A DNA stretch of 64,000 nucleotides from Ectothiorhodospiraceae bacterium (GCA_024234875.1 JACKNM010000006.1:248001-312000), one strand, 5' to 3'. Shown: positions 48,212-58,090, counted from the first letter of the stretch. Numbers and translations are program-made. The notes: generated by a model not told the origin, from the sequence alone.

Positions 48212-49735
48212 TCAGCTCGCGGCCCTCGGCGAATCGGCGCCGCCGGCCTGGTCGAGCAGGTATTGAGTCAGCAGTCGCACCGGCCGACCGGTCGACCCCT
48301 TGTCCTTGCCCCCGCGCCATGCGCTGCCCGCGATGTCGAGGTGCGCCCACCGGAGATCCTTCGCGAACCGCGCGAGGAAGCACGCCGCGGTCACCGCGCC
48401 CGCCTCGCGCCCGCCCACGTTCGCGACGTCGGCGAAGTTGCTTTTCAGCGCTTCGCCGTACTCGTCCCACACCGGCATTCGCCAGGCGCGGTCGCCACTG
48501 CGCTCGCCGGCCGCCAGCAGTGCGTCGGCCAGCGCGTCGTCGTTGGCGAACAGGCCGCTGGCGTGCGCGCCGAGGGCGATGACACAGGCGCCGGTCAGGG
48601 TGGCGATGTCGATCACCGTTTCCGGCCGGTACCGCGCGCAGTAGGTGAGGGCGTCGCAGAGGATGAGCCGGCCCTCGGCGTCGGTATTCAGGATCTCGAC
48701 CGTCTGCCCGCTCATGCTGGTGACGACGTCACCTGGCTTGGTGGCGTTGCCGCCGGGCAGGTTCTCGGTGGCCGGGATCACCCCGACCACGTTGATCGGC
48801 AGCTTCATCGACGCCACCGCCTCGATGGTGCCGATGACGCTCGCCGCGCCGCACATGTCGTACTTCATCTCGTCCATCGTCGCCGCCGGCTTGAGCGAGA
48901 TGCCGCCGGAGTCGAAGGTGACACCCTTGCCGACCAGCGCGATCGGCTTGTGCCCGCGCTTGCCGCCCTTGTACTCGATGGTGATGAGGCGAGGAGGCTC
49001 GCGCGAGCCGCGCGCGACGCTGAGAAACGTCCCCATGCCGAGGCGCTTGATGTCGGCCTCGCCGCGGACCCGCGCGCTCACCGCGGGGTGACGGCGGGCG
49101 AGCTTGCGTGCCTCGTCGGCGAGATGGCTCGGGGTGCAGACGTTGCCCGGCAGATTGCCGAGGTCCTTGGCCAGCGCGAGGCCGGCGGCGAGCGCCAGCC
49201 CGTGCTCGATCCCGCGCGTCACCTCGCGCCGCTCGGCCTTGGTGTCGACCCCGAGGCGGACAGTGCGCAACGCCGGCGGCTTGCCCCGGTTCGCTGCGCT
49301 CTTCATCGACTCGAAGCGATAGGTGGCGTCGCCGAAGGCCTCGACCGCCTGGCGCGCATGCCAGTAGGCATCGCGTTCCTCGACCTCGATCTCACCGAGA
49401 TACCAGCCGACGCTGCGGGCCCCACCGGCGGTGGCCGCGTCCGCCGCGGACGACACCACCCGGCGGAAGCGGGAGGCCGGCAGCGCGCCCTTCGCGCCCG
49501 CGCCGACCACCAGCACGCGATCCGCCGCGACCCCTTCGAGGTTGCAGAAGAATGTCTGCCCCGGCTTGCCCTCGAATGCGGTGGACTTGAGGAGCCGGGC
49601 CAGTGCGCCCGAGCTCGCGCGGTCGACCCGCTCCGCCGCGGGAGAGAGCGCGCGGCTCTCGTGGCAGGCGACGACCACGCAGTCCGCGCGGTGCTGGTCG
49701 GCGCCGTTGGTGGTGACGTTGATGTCGAGGCTCAT
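48212..49735 (-). CDS. pepA: Leucyl aminopeptidase (cytosol aminopeptidase, M17)
   Basis: 507 residues. M17 signatures KGVTFDSGGISLKP and NTDAEGRLIL contain the metal ligands and catalytic residues, with an N-terminal macro-like domain (about 1-170). The hexameric enzyme cleaves N-terminal residues from peptides; in E. coli it also binds DNA (XerA role). It is divergent from lptF, as in other members of the class. Confidence 0.96.
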   Translation of the reverse strand: MSLDINVTTNGADQHRADCVVVACHESRALSPAAERVDRASSGALARLLKSTAFEGKPGQTFFCNLEGVAADRVLVVGAGAKGALPASRFRRVVSSAADAATAGGARSVGWYLGEIEVEERDAYWHARQAVEAFGDATYRFESMKSAANRGKPPALRTVRLGVDTKAERREVTRGIEHGLALAAGLALAKDLGNLPGNVCTPSHLADEARKLARRHPAVSARVRGEADIKRLGMGTFLSVARGSREPPRLITIEYKGGKRGHKPIALVGKGVTFDSGGISLKPAATMDEMKYDMCGAASVIGTIEAVASMKLPINVVGVIPATENLPGGNATKPGDVVTSMSGQTVEILNTDAEGRLILCDALTYCARYRPETVIDIATLTGACVIALGAHASGLFANDDALADALLAAGERSGDRAWRMPVWDEYGEALKSNFADVANVGGREAGAVTAACFLARFAKDLRWAHLDIAGSAWRGGKDKGSTGRPVRLLTQYLLDQAGGADSPRAAS

Positions 49736-50061
49736 GAGTCGTTCTCGTCCGGCCGGAGCCGGTCCTCAGTGTTGTCCTGACGGGACGCGCCGGGATGCGC
49801 GTCCGAGAGGCGGGACTCGCGTCACCCTCGGTCTGAAATACCGCGGCCACCAGCCTGCGCTGGTCGTCCCGCCGCGGTGCGACCACGGAGCCGGTCCCCG
49901 GTCACGCCACTGCCATCCGTCCGTGGGGCCGCGCACCGGTGCGATGGGCGGCCTGCTAACATGCCGGGCGGACGATCGAGCGTCCGGCAGTTTATTCCTT
50001 TTGTCCAACAGCGCAAAACGCCCGGCCGGGGTCGCCGGGACCACGCCGCACGGGGTCTCAG
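49736..50061. promoter_or_regulatory. Divergent pepA/lptF intergenic region with lptF extended -10
   Basis: 326 bp without a protein gene. TGCTAACAT at 49954-49962 on the plus strand has a TGn extension and a TAACAT -10, about 95 nt upstream of the lptF start; no good -35 is present, as is usual for extended -10 promoters. AT-rich GTTTATTCCTTTTG at 49990-50003 is a second possible element. No clear pepA promoter is visible. Confidence 0.4.
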
Positions 50062-51159
50062 TTGATTCTCCAACGCTACCTTCTGCGCGAGGTCTCGCAG
50101 GTCTTCGTCGCCGTGCTGAGCGTGCTGCTGGTGGTCTATCTCAGCCACCGCTTCCTGCGTTACCTCACCGAGGCGGCGGCCGGTCGGCTGGCCGGTGACC
50201 TGATCGCCGAGCTCATCGCCCTGAAGCTCGCGACGAGCCTGCCGATGCTGGTGCCGCTCGCCCTCTACCTGGCTGCACTGCTCGCGCTGGCGCGGTTGCA
50301 CCGCGACAGCGAGATGGTGGCGATGGCCGCGGGGGGGCTCGGGACGGCACGGGCCGCGCGCGGTGTGATGTTGGTGGGCTTGCTCGGGGCCATCGTCACC
50401 GCCGCGCTGTCGCTGGTCATCGCACCGAGCATGGGCAGCCTGCTCGAGACCACGGTGGCGCGGGCGCGTGGCGAGGCCGAGGTGACCGGCATCGTGCCCG
50501 GGCGGTTCAAGGAGTTCGGCGACGGTTACGCCGTCTATGTCCGCAGCTTCGCCGAGGACGGGCGGACGATGCAGGACGTGTTCGTCCGCGCGACGCGTCG
50601 TGGCCGGCAGGAGATCATCCTCGCGCGCCGCGCCTACCAGACGCTCGAGGGCCGCGATGCGACCCGATTCATGGTGCTCGAGGACGGTCATCGCTACTCC
50701 GGGATCCCGGGCGCGCGCGATTTCGTGGTCACCCGTTTCGAGCGTCACGGCGTGCGCCTCGACCTCGGCGCGCGCGCCATCGTCGGACGCCGGCTCGAGT
50801 CGATCCCGACCGCGGAGCTCCTGCGCTCGGCGCAGCCCGACCGGCGCGCCGAGTTGCAGTGGCGCCTCTCGCTCCCGGTCTCGACCTTCGCGCTGGTGCT
50901 GCTCGCCATCCCGTTGGCGCGCACCAGCCCGCGCCAGGGCCGGTATGCGAAGCTGCTGGTCGCGCTCCTCGTCTACTTCCTCTACAGCAACGGCATCGGG
51001 ATCTCGGCCAAGCTGGTCGAGCGCGAGGCCATTCCGTGGCAGGTCGGGGTCTGGCCCGCACACCTCGCGGTGCTCGCGGCCGCCTGTGCCTGGCTCGCGG
51101 TCGACACCTACGGTCGACGGCGGGTGTTGGCGACCTTGAAGCGGATGGTCGGGCGGTGA
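50062..51159 (+). CDS. lptF: LPS export ABC transporter permease LptF
   Basis: 365 residues from a TTG start at 50062; no ATG or GTG is suitable nearby, and the protein begins in the usual way (ILQRYLLREVSQVF). Six membrane helices in a 3+3 arrangement enclose a periplasmic beta-jellyroll (about 125-260). LptF and LptG with the ATPase LptB extract lipopolysaccharide from the inner membrane. The stop overlaps lptG by 4 nt. Confidence 0.94.
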   Translation: MILQRYLLREVSQVFVAVLSVLLVVYLSHRFLRYLTEAAAGRLAGDLIAELIALKLATSLPMLVPLALYLAALLALARLHRDSEMVAMAAGGLGTARAARGVMLVGLLGAIVTAALSLVIAPSMGSLLETTVARARGEAEVTGIVPGRFKEFGDGYAVYVRSFAEDGRTMQDVFVRATRRGRQEIILARRAYQTLEGRDATRFMVLEDGHRYSGIPGARDFVVTRFERHGVRLDLGARAIVGRRLESIPTAELLRSAQPDRRAELQWRLSLPVSTFALVLLAIPLARTSPRQGRYAKLLVALLVYFLYSNGIGISAKLVEREAIPWQVGVWPAHLAVLAAACAWLAVDTYGRRRVLATLKRMVGR

Positions 51160-52223
51160 GCCTCATCGACCGCTACGTCGCACGCTATGTGGTCTCGGCC
51201 ACGCTGATGAGCCTGCTCGCGCTGTTGGCGCTGTTCTCGTTCATCGCGCTGGTCGACGACCTCGACTCCGTCGGCAAGGGCGACTACACGCTGTGGCTCG
51301 CGCTCGAGTACATGGTGCTCTCGATGCCGCGGCTCGCGTTCTCGCTGTTCCCGGTGGCCGCCATCGTCGGCAGCCTGATGGGGCTCGGGGTGCTGGCCGG
51401 TAACTCCGAGCTGGTGGTCATCCGCGCCGCCGGGGTCTCGGTCGCGCGCATCATCGGGGCGGTGCTCCGCGGTGCCGGGGTCCTGGTGGTGGTGGCCGTG
51501 CTCCTCGGTGAGGTGCTGTCCCCGGCGGCGGAGCGACTCGCCGAGGAACGCCGATCGTTCGCGATGTCGGGCGAGCTCGGCGCGCGGATCGGCACCGGGT
51601 TCTGGGTGCGCGACGGCGACAGCTTCATCAACATCGGGAAGGTCCTGCCCGAGGGCCGGATGGACGACGTCCACGTCTACGAGCTCGGAGCCGAGCAGCG
51701 CCTGCGGGTGGTCACCCACGCCGCGCAGGCCCGTTACACCGGCGGGGAGTGGCGTCTGCGCGAGGTGCGTCAGACCGGGCTCGAGGAGCCGCCGGCGGCG
51801 ACCTCGCGCTACCTGCCCGAGGCGGCGTGGCGATCGGTGCTGGAGCCGGATCTGGTGCGCGTGGTGTCGGTCCGCCCGGAGAGCCTGTCGCTCGTCGGGC
51901 TCGTACGCTACGTCGACTACCTGGAGGGCAACGGCCTCGACGCCGCGCGGTACCGGCTCGCCATGTGGACCAAGATCGTGTACCCACTCACCACCGCGCT
52001 GATGATCGTCCTCGCGGTGCCGATGGTGCTCGGGCGGCTGCGCAGCGTCGGGCTCGGTCAGCGGGTGCTGCTGGGGATCGCGGTCGGGGTCGCGTTCCAC
52101 GTCGCGCACCAGGTGTCAGGCCACCTGGGTCTGGTCTACGGCCTCAGCCCCTTCGCTTGCGCGGTGCTGCCTTCGCTCGCGCTGGCGGGGGTGGGCTGGT
52201 GGCTGGTGCGCTCGGTGCGCTGA
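51156..52223 (+). CDS. lptG: LPS export ABC transporter permease LptG
   Basis: 355 residues from the GTG at 51156. The start SLIDRYVARYVVSATL, six membrane helices and central periplasmic jellyroll are those of LptG (YjgQ). The last 80 bp overlap the 3' end of the convergent RDD gene. Confidence 0.94.
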   Translation: MSLIDRYVARYVVSATLMSLLALLALFSFIALVDDLDSVGKGDYTLWLALEYMVLSMPRLAFSLFPVAAIVGSLMGLGVLAGNSELVVIRAAGVSVARIIGAVLRGAGVLVVVAVLLGEVLSPAAERLAEERRSFAMSGELGARIGTGFWVRDGDSFINIGKVLPEGRMDDVHVYELGAEQRLRVVTHAAQARYTGGEWRLREVRQTGLEEPPAATSRYLPEAAWRSVLEPDLVRVVSVRPESLSLVGLVRYVDYLEGNGLDAARYRLAMWTKIVYPLTTALMIVLAVPMVLGRLRSVGLGQRVLLGIAVGVAFHVAHQVSGHLGLVYGLSPFACAVLPSLALAGVGWWLVRSVR

Positions 52224-52689
52224 CGCGCGGCACCGCCTGCAGACGCGTGCGCGAGGCGATGTCGTGCCACGCGCGGCCCTCGCGGTCGAGCACCGCCCAC
52301 AGGAAGCCGAGCCCGCACGCCGCCCACGACACGATGGCGACGACGAAGCGCACCGCCGCCGTCCTCCAGTCCGCCGCGCCGCCGGCTGCCGCGCGCAGTC
52401 GAATGCGCCATGCACGCATGCCGAGCGTCTGGCCGCCTCGCGTCCATCCGAGCCCGAAGTAGCCGAAGGTCACCACCGCGAGGTAGACGATGTAGGGGAC
52501 GTGCCAGGGGTGGCCGGGGCGGATCGCCTCGCCGTCGTTCAGCGGCAGCACGAGCGCGGTCGCTCCGAACAGCAGCCCGAACAGCGCGAACGCGTCGTAG
52601 GCGGCGGCCGCGAGGCGGCGCACGAGGCCGATGCGCTCGGGCCTCGGGCCGGTCAGAGCCTCCGACATCCCGGGGACGTCGCTGCTCAC
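52144..52689 (-). CDS. RDD family membrane protein
   Basis: 181 residues from the GTG at 52689, overlapping the dcd stop by 4 nt. It starts VSSDVPGMSEAL; an ATG seven codons downstream is an alternative. The RDD pattern is visible: RRLAAAAYDAFALF in the first helix, GQTLGMRAWRIRL in the loop, and two further helices. The C terminus is a Pro/Ala/Lys tail. Function not established; RDD proteins are often transport-related. Its tail is encoded opposite the end of lptG. Confidence 0.85.
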   Translation of the reverse strand: MSSDVPGMSEALTGPRPERIGLVRRLAAAAYDAFALFGLLFGATALVLPLNDGEAIRPGHPWHVPYIVYLAVVTFGYFGLGWTRGGQTLGMRAWRIRLRAAAGGAADWRTAAVRFVVAIVSWAACGLGFLWAVLDREGRAWHDIASRTRLQAVPRVSAPSAPATSPPPPARAKAAPRKRRG

Positions 52690-53252
52690 GCCTTCGGTAG
52701 GGTCACGCCGCGCTGGCCCATGTACTTGCCGGCACGGTCGCGGTACGAGGTCTCGCAGACCTCGTCGGACCCCAGGAACAGGACCTGAGCCACGCCCTCG
52801 TTGGCGTAGATCTTGGCCGGCAGCGGCGTGGTGTTCGAGAACTCGAGCGTCACGTGGCCCTCCCACTCGGGCTCGAGCGGGGTGACGTTGACGATGATTC
52901 CGCACCGCGCGTAGGTCGACTTGCCCAGGCAGATGGTGAGGACGTCGCGCGGTATGCGCAGGTACTCGACGGTACGCGCGAGCGCGAACGAGTTCGGCGG
53001 GATGATGCAGACGTCGGCGACGTGGTCGACGAAACTGCTGTCGTCGAAGTTCTTGGGGTCGACGATGGCGGAGTTGATGTTGGTGAAGATCTTGAACTCG
53101 TTGGCGCACCGGATGTCGTAGCCGTAGCTCGACGTGCCGAACGAGATCACCCGATTGCCGCCGACGCTGCGGACCTGACCCGGCTCGAACGGCTCGATCA
53201 TCCCGTGCTCGGCCGCCATGCGGCGGATCCAGCGGTCTGACTTGATGCTCAT
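52686..53252 (-). CDS. dcd: dCTP deaminase
   Basis: 188 residues, the standard length. It begins MSIKSDRWIRRMA and contains the conserved SSYGYDIR segment and the active-site region around TPLEPEWEGHVTLEFSN. It converts dCTP to dUTP for thymidylate supply. It follows apbC by 15 bp, indicating one transcript apbC-dcd-RDD. Confidence 0.96.
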   Translation of the reverse strand: MSIKSDRWIRRMAAEHGMIEPFEPGQVRSVGGNRVISFGTSSYGYDIRCANEFKIFTNINSAIVDPKNFDDSSFVDHVADVCIIPPNSFALARTVEYLRIPRDVLTICLGKSTYARCGIIVNVTPLEPEWEGHVTLEFSNTTPLPAKIYANEGVAQVLFLGSDEVCETSYRDRAGKYMGQRGVTLPKA

Positions 53253-53267
53253 GTACCCGGTCCGCTC

Positions 53268-54365
53268 TCAGTTGTTGCCGATGGTGATCGACGGGAACGC
53301 CTGGCGGTAGTCCTTGGGCATCAGCGACAGCAGGCCCGCCACCCGCAGTGCCATGGCACTGAACGCGCGGGCGGCCATCCCGTCGGGATCGCGGATCACG
53401 GTCGGGGTGCCGCCGTCCATGTCCTCCCGGATCCCGCGCTCCAGCGGTAGCGCGCCGAGCAGCTCGACCCCGTAGTCCTCGGCCATCCGTGCGCCGCCGC
53501 CCTCGCCGAAGATGTGCTCGGCGTGGCCGCAGTTGCTGCAGACGTGGATGCTCATGTTCTCGACGATGCCGAGCACCGGGATCTTCACGTGCTCGTTGGC
53601 GAACATCTTATGGGCCTTGCGGGCGTCGAGCAGCGCGATGTCCTGTGGCGTGGTGACGATGACCGCGCCGGTCACCGGAATTCGCTGTGACAGGGTGAGC
53701 TGGATGTCGCCGGTGCCCGGCGGCAGATCGACGATCAGGTAGTCGACGTCGCGCCAGTTGGTGTCGTTCAGGAGCTGCTGCAGCGCCTGGGTCACCATCG
53801 GCCCGCGCCAGACCATCGCCGTCTCCTCGTCGATGAGGTAGCCGATCGACATCGACTGGATGCCGTGACTCACCATCGGCTCGAGCGACTTGCCGTCCAG
53901 GGTCTCCGGTTGGCCCGACGCCCCGAGCATGCGCGGTTGGCTCGGGCCGTAGATGTCGGCGTCGAGCATGCCCACGCTCGCGCCCTCGGCCGCGAGCGCC
54001 GCGGCGAGGTTGGCCGAGACGGTGGACTTGCCGACACCGCCCTTGCCCGAGGCGACCGCGATCACGTTCTTCACGTTGCGAACCGGCTGCAGGTCCTTGT
54101 GCGCCTTGTGGGCCACGACCTTCCAGCCGACCACCGCCTCAACCGAGCGCACGCCGGGCAGGGTGCCGAGGTGCGCCTCGATCTCGCGAGCGAGCCCCGG
54201 GCCACGGCGATTCGCGGGGTAGCCGAGCGTGACCTCGACCCGAACCCTGCCGTCCTCGGCGGTCAATCGCTTGACGCACTTGGCGCTGACCAGGTCCTGC
54301 CCGAGAACCGGATCCACGAGCGTGGCGAGGCGCTCCTCGAGCTGTCGGGGAGTGGGAGATGTCAT
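53268..54365 (-). CDS. apbC: Iron-sulfur cluster carrier protein ApbC (Mrp)
   Basis: 365 residues from the ATG at 54365, preceded by AGGTGG at 6 nt; an ATG three codons upstream is also possible. An N-terminal MIP18/DUF59 domain (about 5-80) precedes the P-loop domain with deviant Walker A SGKGGVGKST. The CSNCG pair that binds the transferable [4Fe-4S] cluster is present. It may gain importance here because the isc cluster is incomplete. Divergent from metG. Confidence 0.93.
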   Translation of the reverse strand: MTSPTPRQLEERLATLVDPVLGQDLVSAKCVKRLTAEDGRVRVEVTLGYPANRRGPGLAREIEAHLGTLPGVRSVEAVVGWKVVAHKAHKDLQPVRNVKNVIAVASGKGGVGKSTVSANLAAALAAEGASVGMLDADIYGPSQPRMLGASGQPETLDGKSLEPMVSHGIQSMSIGYLIDEETAMVWRGPMVTQALQQLLNDTNWRDVDYLIVDLPPGTGDIQLTLSQRIPVTGAVIVTTPQDIALLDARKAHKMFANEHVKIPVLGIVENMSIHVCSNCGHAEHIFGEGGGARMAEDYGVELLGALPLERGIREDMDGGTPTVIRDPDGMAARAFSAMALRVAGLLSLMPKDYRQAFPSITIGNN

Positions 54366-54572
54366 GGGGGCCACCTGTGTCCGCGGCGGCCGGGCACGGC
54401 CCGACCGAATCGCGAGAGTCTACCCGATTCGCCGGGGCCGATGCCTTGCGTGGGAGGCGTTTGCGGCCGGCGACACCTCGCCAGAGGCCGTCGGCTCGGG
54501 TCTCGACCGGTTCGCCTCGTGGTACGATTCGCGGCTCCCCGTCGTCCCACGCCGAGCGGCCGAGATCGACCC

Positions 54573-56639
54573 ATGCCCGACGCGCCTCGCACCATCCTCG
54601 TCACCAGCGCGTTGCCCTACGCCAACGGACCGATTCACCTCGGCCATCTGGTCGAGTACATCCAGACCGACATCTGGGTCCGTTTCCAGCGCGCGGCCGG
54701 CAACCACTGTTTGTACGTCTGCGCCGACGATGCCCACGGCACCCCGATCATGCTGCGCGCGGAGCGCGACGGGATCACCCCCGAGAGTCTGATCGAGGCG
54801 GTCGGGGTGGAGCACCGCGCGGACTTCCGGGACTTCTTCGTCGAGTTCGACCACTACCACACCACGCACTCGGAGGAGAACCGAGCGCTCGCCACCTTCA
54901 TCTACGAGCGGCTGCGCGACGGTGGGCACATCGCGGTGCGCGAGATCCGCCAGGCTTACGACCCGGTCAAGGAGATGTTCCTCCCCGACCGGTACATCCG
55001 TGGCACCTGCCCGCGCTGTCGGGCGGCCGACCAGTACGGTGACAGTTGCGAGAGCTGCGGCGCCACCTACACGCCGACCGACCTGATCAACCCGGTGTCG
55101 GTGCTTTCCGGACAGCCGCCGATCGAGCGCGAGTCCGAGCACCATTTCGTGAAGCTGGCCGATTTCGAGCCGATGCTGCGCGAATGGGTCGCCGGCACCG
55201 GGCCGGGCGGGCGGCCGCGGGTGCAGCCGGAGATCGCGAACAAGCTGGCGGAGTGGTTCGACAGCGGGCTCCGTGACTGGGACATCTCGCGGGACGCGCC
55301 GTACTTCGGCTTCGAGATTCCGGGGGCGCCGGGCAAGTACTTCTATGTCTGGCTCGACGCGCCGATCGGCTACATGGCGAGCTTCCGTGCGCTGTGTGGC
55401 CGCCGCCCGGATCTCGACTTCGACGCCTACTGGGGCGCCGGCAGCAAGGCCGAGCTCTACCACTTCATCGGCAAGGACATCGCGTACTTCCACACCCTGT
55501 TCTGGCCGGCGCAGCTCCACGGCGCGGGGTTCCGAACCCCGAGCGCCGTCTTCTGTCACGGGTTCCTGACCGTCAACGGCCAGAAGATGTCGAAGTCACG
55601 CGGCACCTTCGTCAAGGCCCGGACCTATCTCGAGCATCTCGATCCCGAGTACCTGCGTTACTACTTCGCGTGCAAGCTCGGGGCCGGCATCGACGACATC
55701 GACCTGAGCCTCGACGACTTCGTGCAACGGGTCAACGCCGATCTGGTCGGCAAGGTGGTCAACATCGCATCGCGATGCGCGGGCTTCATCGCCCGCGGGT
55801 CGGACGGGATGCTCGCCGACGCGCTCGAGGATCCCGCGCTCCACGATCGATTCGTCGCTGCCGGTGATTCGATCGCCGCTCACTACGAGGGGCGGGAGTA
55901 CGGGCGAGCGCAGCGCGAGATCATGGCGCTGGCGGACCTCGCCAACCAGTACATCGACGAGCGCAAGCCCTGGGTGCTCGCGAAGCAGCCGGGTACCGCT
56001 GCCGAGGTGCAGGCGGTGTGCACGATGGGCATCAACCTCTTCCGCGTGATCGCGACCTACCTGGCGCCGGTGCTGCCGCGCCTGGCGCGCAAGGTGGAGG
56101 CCTTCCTCGGTTGCGGCCCGACGAGCTGGACCGCGGTGACGGAGCCGGTGCTCGGCCGCCGGATTGCGCCCTACGAGCCGCTGCTCACCCGCGTGGATCC
56201 GGCGAAGGTGGCGGCGATGGTGGAGGCGTCGAAGGAGGAGCTCGCACCGGTGGCCGCGCCCGTCCGCGCGCCCGACGCAGGCCCGGCGTCGCCCCCGTCC
56301 GAGCCGATCGCGGCGGAGATCACCATCGACGACTTCGCGCGCGTCGACTTGCGGGTGGCGCGCGTGGTGGCGGCCGACCTGGTCGAGGGTGCGGACAAGC
56401 TGCTGCGGCTCACACTCGACGTCGGCAGCGAGCAACGGACCGTCTTCTCCGGGATTCGAGCCGCCTACGAGCCGGCGGCGCTGGTCGGTCGCCTGGTGGT
56501 GCTGGTGGCCAACCTCAAGCCTCGCAAGATGCGCTTCGGCGTGTCCGAGGGCATGGTGCTCGCCAGTGGCCCCGGTGGGTCCGACATCTGGCTGGTGACG
56601 CCCGACGAGGGAGCCGTGCCCGGCCAGCGGGTGCGCTGA
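54573..56639 (+). CDS. metG: Methionyl-tRNA synthetase
   Basis: 688 residues from the ATG at 54573. The class I motif is in NGPIHLGHLVEY, KMSKS in GQKMSKSRGTF, and the zinc knuckles are CPRC and CESC. A C-terminal tRNA-binding (Trbp111-like) domain occupies about 580-688 (DDFARVDLRVARVV), as in E. coli-type dimeric MetG. A weak TACGAT -10-like element lies at 54523-54528. Confidence 0.97.
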   Translation: MPDAPRTILVTSALPYANGPIHLGHLVEYIQTDIWVRFQRAAGNHCLYVCADDAHGTPIMLRAERDGITPESLIEAVGVEHRADFRDFFVEFDHYHTTHSEENRALATFIYERLRDGGHIAVREIRQAYDPVKEMFLPDRYIRGTCPRCRAADQYGDSCESCGATYTPTDLINPVSVLSGQPPIERESEHHFVKLADFEPMLREWVAGTGPGGRPRVQPEIANKLAEWFDSGLRDWDISRDAPYFGFEIPGAPGKYFYVWLDAPIGYMASFRALCGRRPDLDFDAYWGAGSKAELYHFIGKDIAYFHTLFWPAQLHGAGFRTPSAVFCHGFLTVNGQKMSKSRGTFVKARTYLEHLDPEYLRYYFACKLGAGIDDIDLSLDDFVQRVNADLVGKVVNIASRCAGFIARGSDGMLADALEDPALHDRFVAAGDSIAAHYEGREYGRAQREIMALADLANQYIDERKPWVLAKQPGTAAEVQAVCTMGINLFRVIATYLAPVLPRLARKVEAFLGCGPTSWTAVTEPVLGRRIAPYEPLLTRVDPAKVAAMVEASKEELAPVAAPVRAPDAGPASPPSEPIAAEITIDDFARVDLRVARVVAADLVEGADKLLRLTLDVGSEQRTVFSGIRAAYEPAALVGRLVVLVANLKPRKMRFGVSEGMVLASGPGGSDIWLVTPDEGAVPGQRVR

Positions 56640-56661
56640 GTCCGCGGCCCCGCGTGCCCCG

Positions 56662-57312
56662 GTGAATCTGGTCGAGCGCATCGACGCGCTGCTTCCCCAG
56701 ACCCAGTGCGAGCGCTGCGGGTTCGCCGGCTGCCGACCCTACGCCGAGGCGCTGGCTCGCGGCGAGTCGACGCCGGACCGCTGCCCGCCGGGCGGGCGTG
56801 CGGTGTTGGCGCGGTTGAGCACGTTGCTCGGCAGGGGCGATGCCGACGAGGTCGACCCCACGTGCGGCGACTACCCCGGTCTCACCGTCGCGCGCATCGA
56901 CGAGGCACGCTGTATCGGATGCACGCTGTGCATCCGCGCCTGCCCGGTGGACGCCATCGTGGGAGCATCGCGGCGCATGCACACGGTCATCGCCGACGAG
57001 TGCACCGGGTGCGAGCTCTGCCTGCCGCCCTGTCCGGTCGACTGCATCACTCTCGTACCGCTCGCCCCAGCCGCGACTCGCGCCGACTCCTGGTCCGGGA
57101 TGCCGGCGTGGTGGAGCGAGTCGCGCGCCCCACGCGCCCGACGACGGGCCGAGGCCCGGCGCGCGCGGCTGACGCGCGAGGCCGAGGCCCGGCAGGCGGG
57201 TGCTCGGGTCGCAGCGGCGCGTGTCGCGCGCGAGCGCCGTCAGGCCGAGATCGCAGCCGCGGTGGCGCGGGCGCGGGCGCGCAGGGCGGGGGAGGGGGAG
57301 CGACAGTCGTGA
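56662..57312 (+). CDS. RnfB/RsxB-like iron-sulfur electron transport protein
   Basis: 216 residues from the GTG at 56662. A Fes (4Fe-4S) domain CERCGFAGC...C (about 17-46) is followed by two ferredoxin motifs CIGCTLCIRACP and CTGCELCLPPCP, then an Arg/Ala-rich helical tail of about 70 residues. The N-terminal membrane helix of true RnfB is missing, so the protein should be soluble. No other rnf genes are here. It overlaps nth by 4 nt; an isolated rnfB-nth pair is known in this class, and the ferredoxin may serve the iron-sulfur enzyme Nth or related redox chemistry. Confidence 0.85.
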   Translation: MNLVERIDALLPQTQCERCGFAGCRPYAEALARGESTPDRCPPGGRAVLARLSTLLGRGDADEVDPTCGDYPGLTVARIDEARCIGCTLCIRACPVDAIVGASRRMHTVIADECTGCELCLPPCPVDCITLVPLAPAATRADSWSGMPAWWSESRAPRARRRAEARRARLTREAEARQAGARVAAARVARERRQAEIAAAVARARARRAGEGERQS

Positions 57313-58061
57313 ATCGTGCCAGGCGCCAGGCCATCTTCGAGCGGCTGCGAGCCGCGAATCCGAACCCGACGACCGAGCTCGAGTACCGCAACCCGTTCGA
57401 GCTCCTCGTCGCGGTGATCCTGTCGGCGCAGGCCACCGATGTCTCGGTCAACCGCGCGACGCCAGGGCTGTTCGCCGCCGCCGCGGACGCGCGCGCGATG
57501 CTCGCCCTCGGCGTCGACGGCGTGCGCCAGCACATCCGCCACATCGGGTTGTTCAATGCCAAGGCCAAGAACGTGGTCGAGGCATGCCGGATCCTCGTCG
57601 AGCGTCACGCCGGAGAGGTCCCGCGCGACCGTGAGGCGCTGGAGGCGCTTCCGGGAGTCGGGCGCAAGACCGCCAACGTCGTGCTCAACACCGCGTTCGG
57701 CGAGCCCACGATCGCGGTCGACACCCACATCTTCAGGGTCGCCAACCGCACCCGGATCGCCCCGGGGCGCACGGTGCGCCAGGTCGAGGAGGCGCTCGAG
57801 CGGACGACGCCGGCAGAGTTCAAGCGCGACGCGCACCACTGGCTGATCCTGCACGGGCGCTACGTCTGCACCGCGCGGCGCCCCCGATGCGACGCCTGCA
57901 CCATTGCCGACCTCTGCGAGGCTCCGGCCTCGGTGCGTGACCCTGGTCGGGCGCGTGCGACGTCGGCGAGGCGGGGCGGCGCGGGCTCCGCGGTGGCGAG
58001 GAAGTCGAGCCGCCGTCGGGCGGTTGGGCCGTCGTCCGAGGAAGTCGACGGCGGCGGGTGA
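57309..58061 (+). CDS. nth: Endonuclease III
   Basis: 250 residues from the GTG at 57309. A helix-hairpin-helix with LPGVGRKTANVVLN carries the catalytic lysine, VDTHIFRVANR the catalytic aspartate, and the [4Fe-4S] loop is C-x6-C-x2-C-x5-C (CTARRPRCDACTIADLC). It excises oxidised pyrimidines. The final 35-40 residues form a basic Arg/Ser/Ala tail beyond the usual 211-residue length. Confidence 0.95.
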   Translation: MNRARRQAIFERLRAANPNPTTELEYRNPFELLVAVILSAQATDVSVNRATPGLFAAAADARAMLALGVDGVRQHIRHIGLFNAKAKNVVEACRILVERHAGEVPRDREALEALPGVGRKTANVVLNTAFGEPTIAVDTHIFRVANRTRIAPGRTVRQVEEALERTTPAEFKRDAHHWLILHGRYVCTARRPRCDACTIADLCEAPASVRDPGRARATSARRGGAGSAVARKSSRRRAVGPSSEEVDGGG

Positions 58062-58077
58062 CGCGTCGCCGCTCTCG

Positions 58078-58090
58078 ATACGAATCGTAT
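58078..58090. promoter_or_regulatory. Palindrome ATACGA-A-TCGTAT upstream of the cyclase gene
   Basis: A perfect 13-bp palindrome in an AT-rich island (to about 58102, followed by TGCTAAAAC, an extended -10-like element). It lies about 120 nt upstream of the CHASE2 cyclase start. This fits an operator at a promoter, but the regulator is unknown. Confidence 0.4.
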
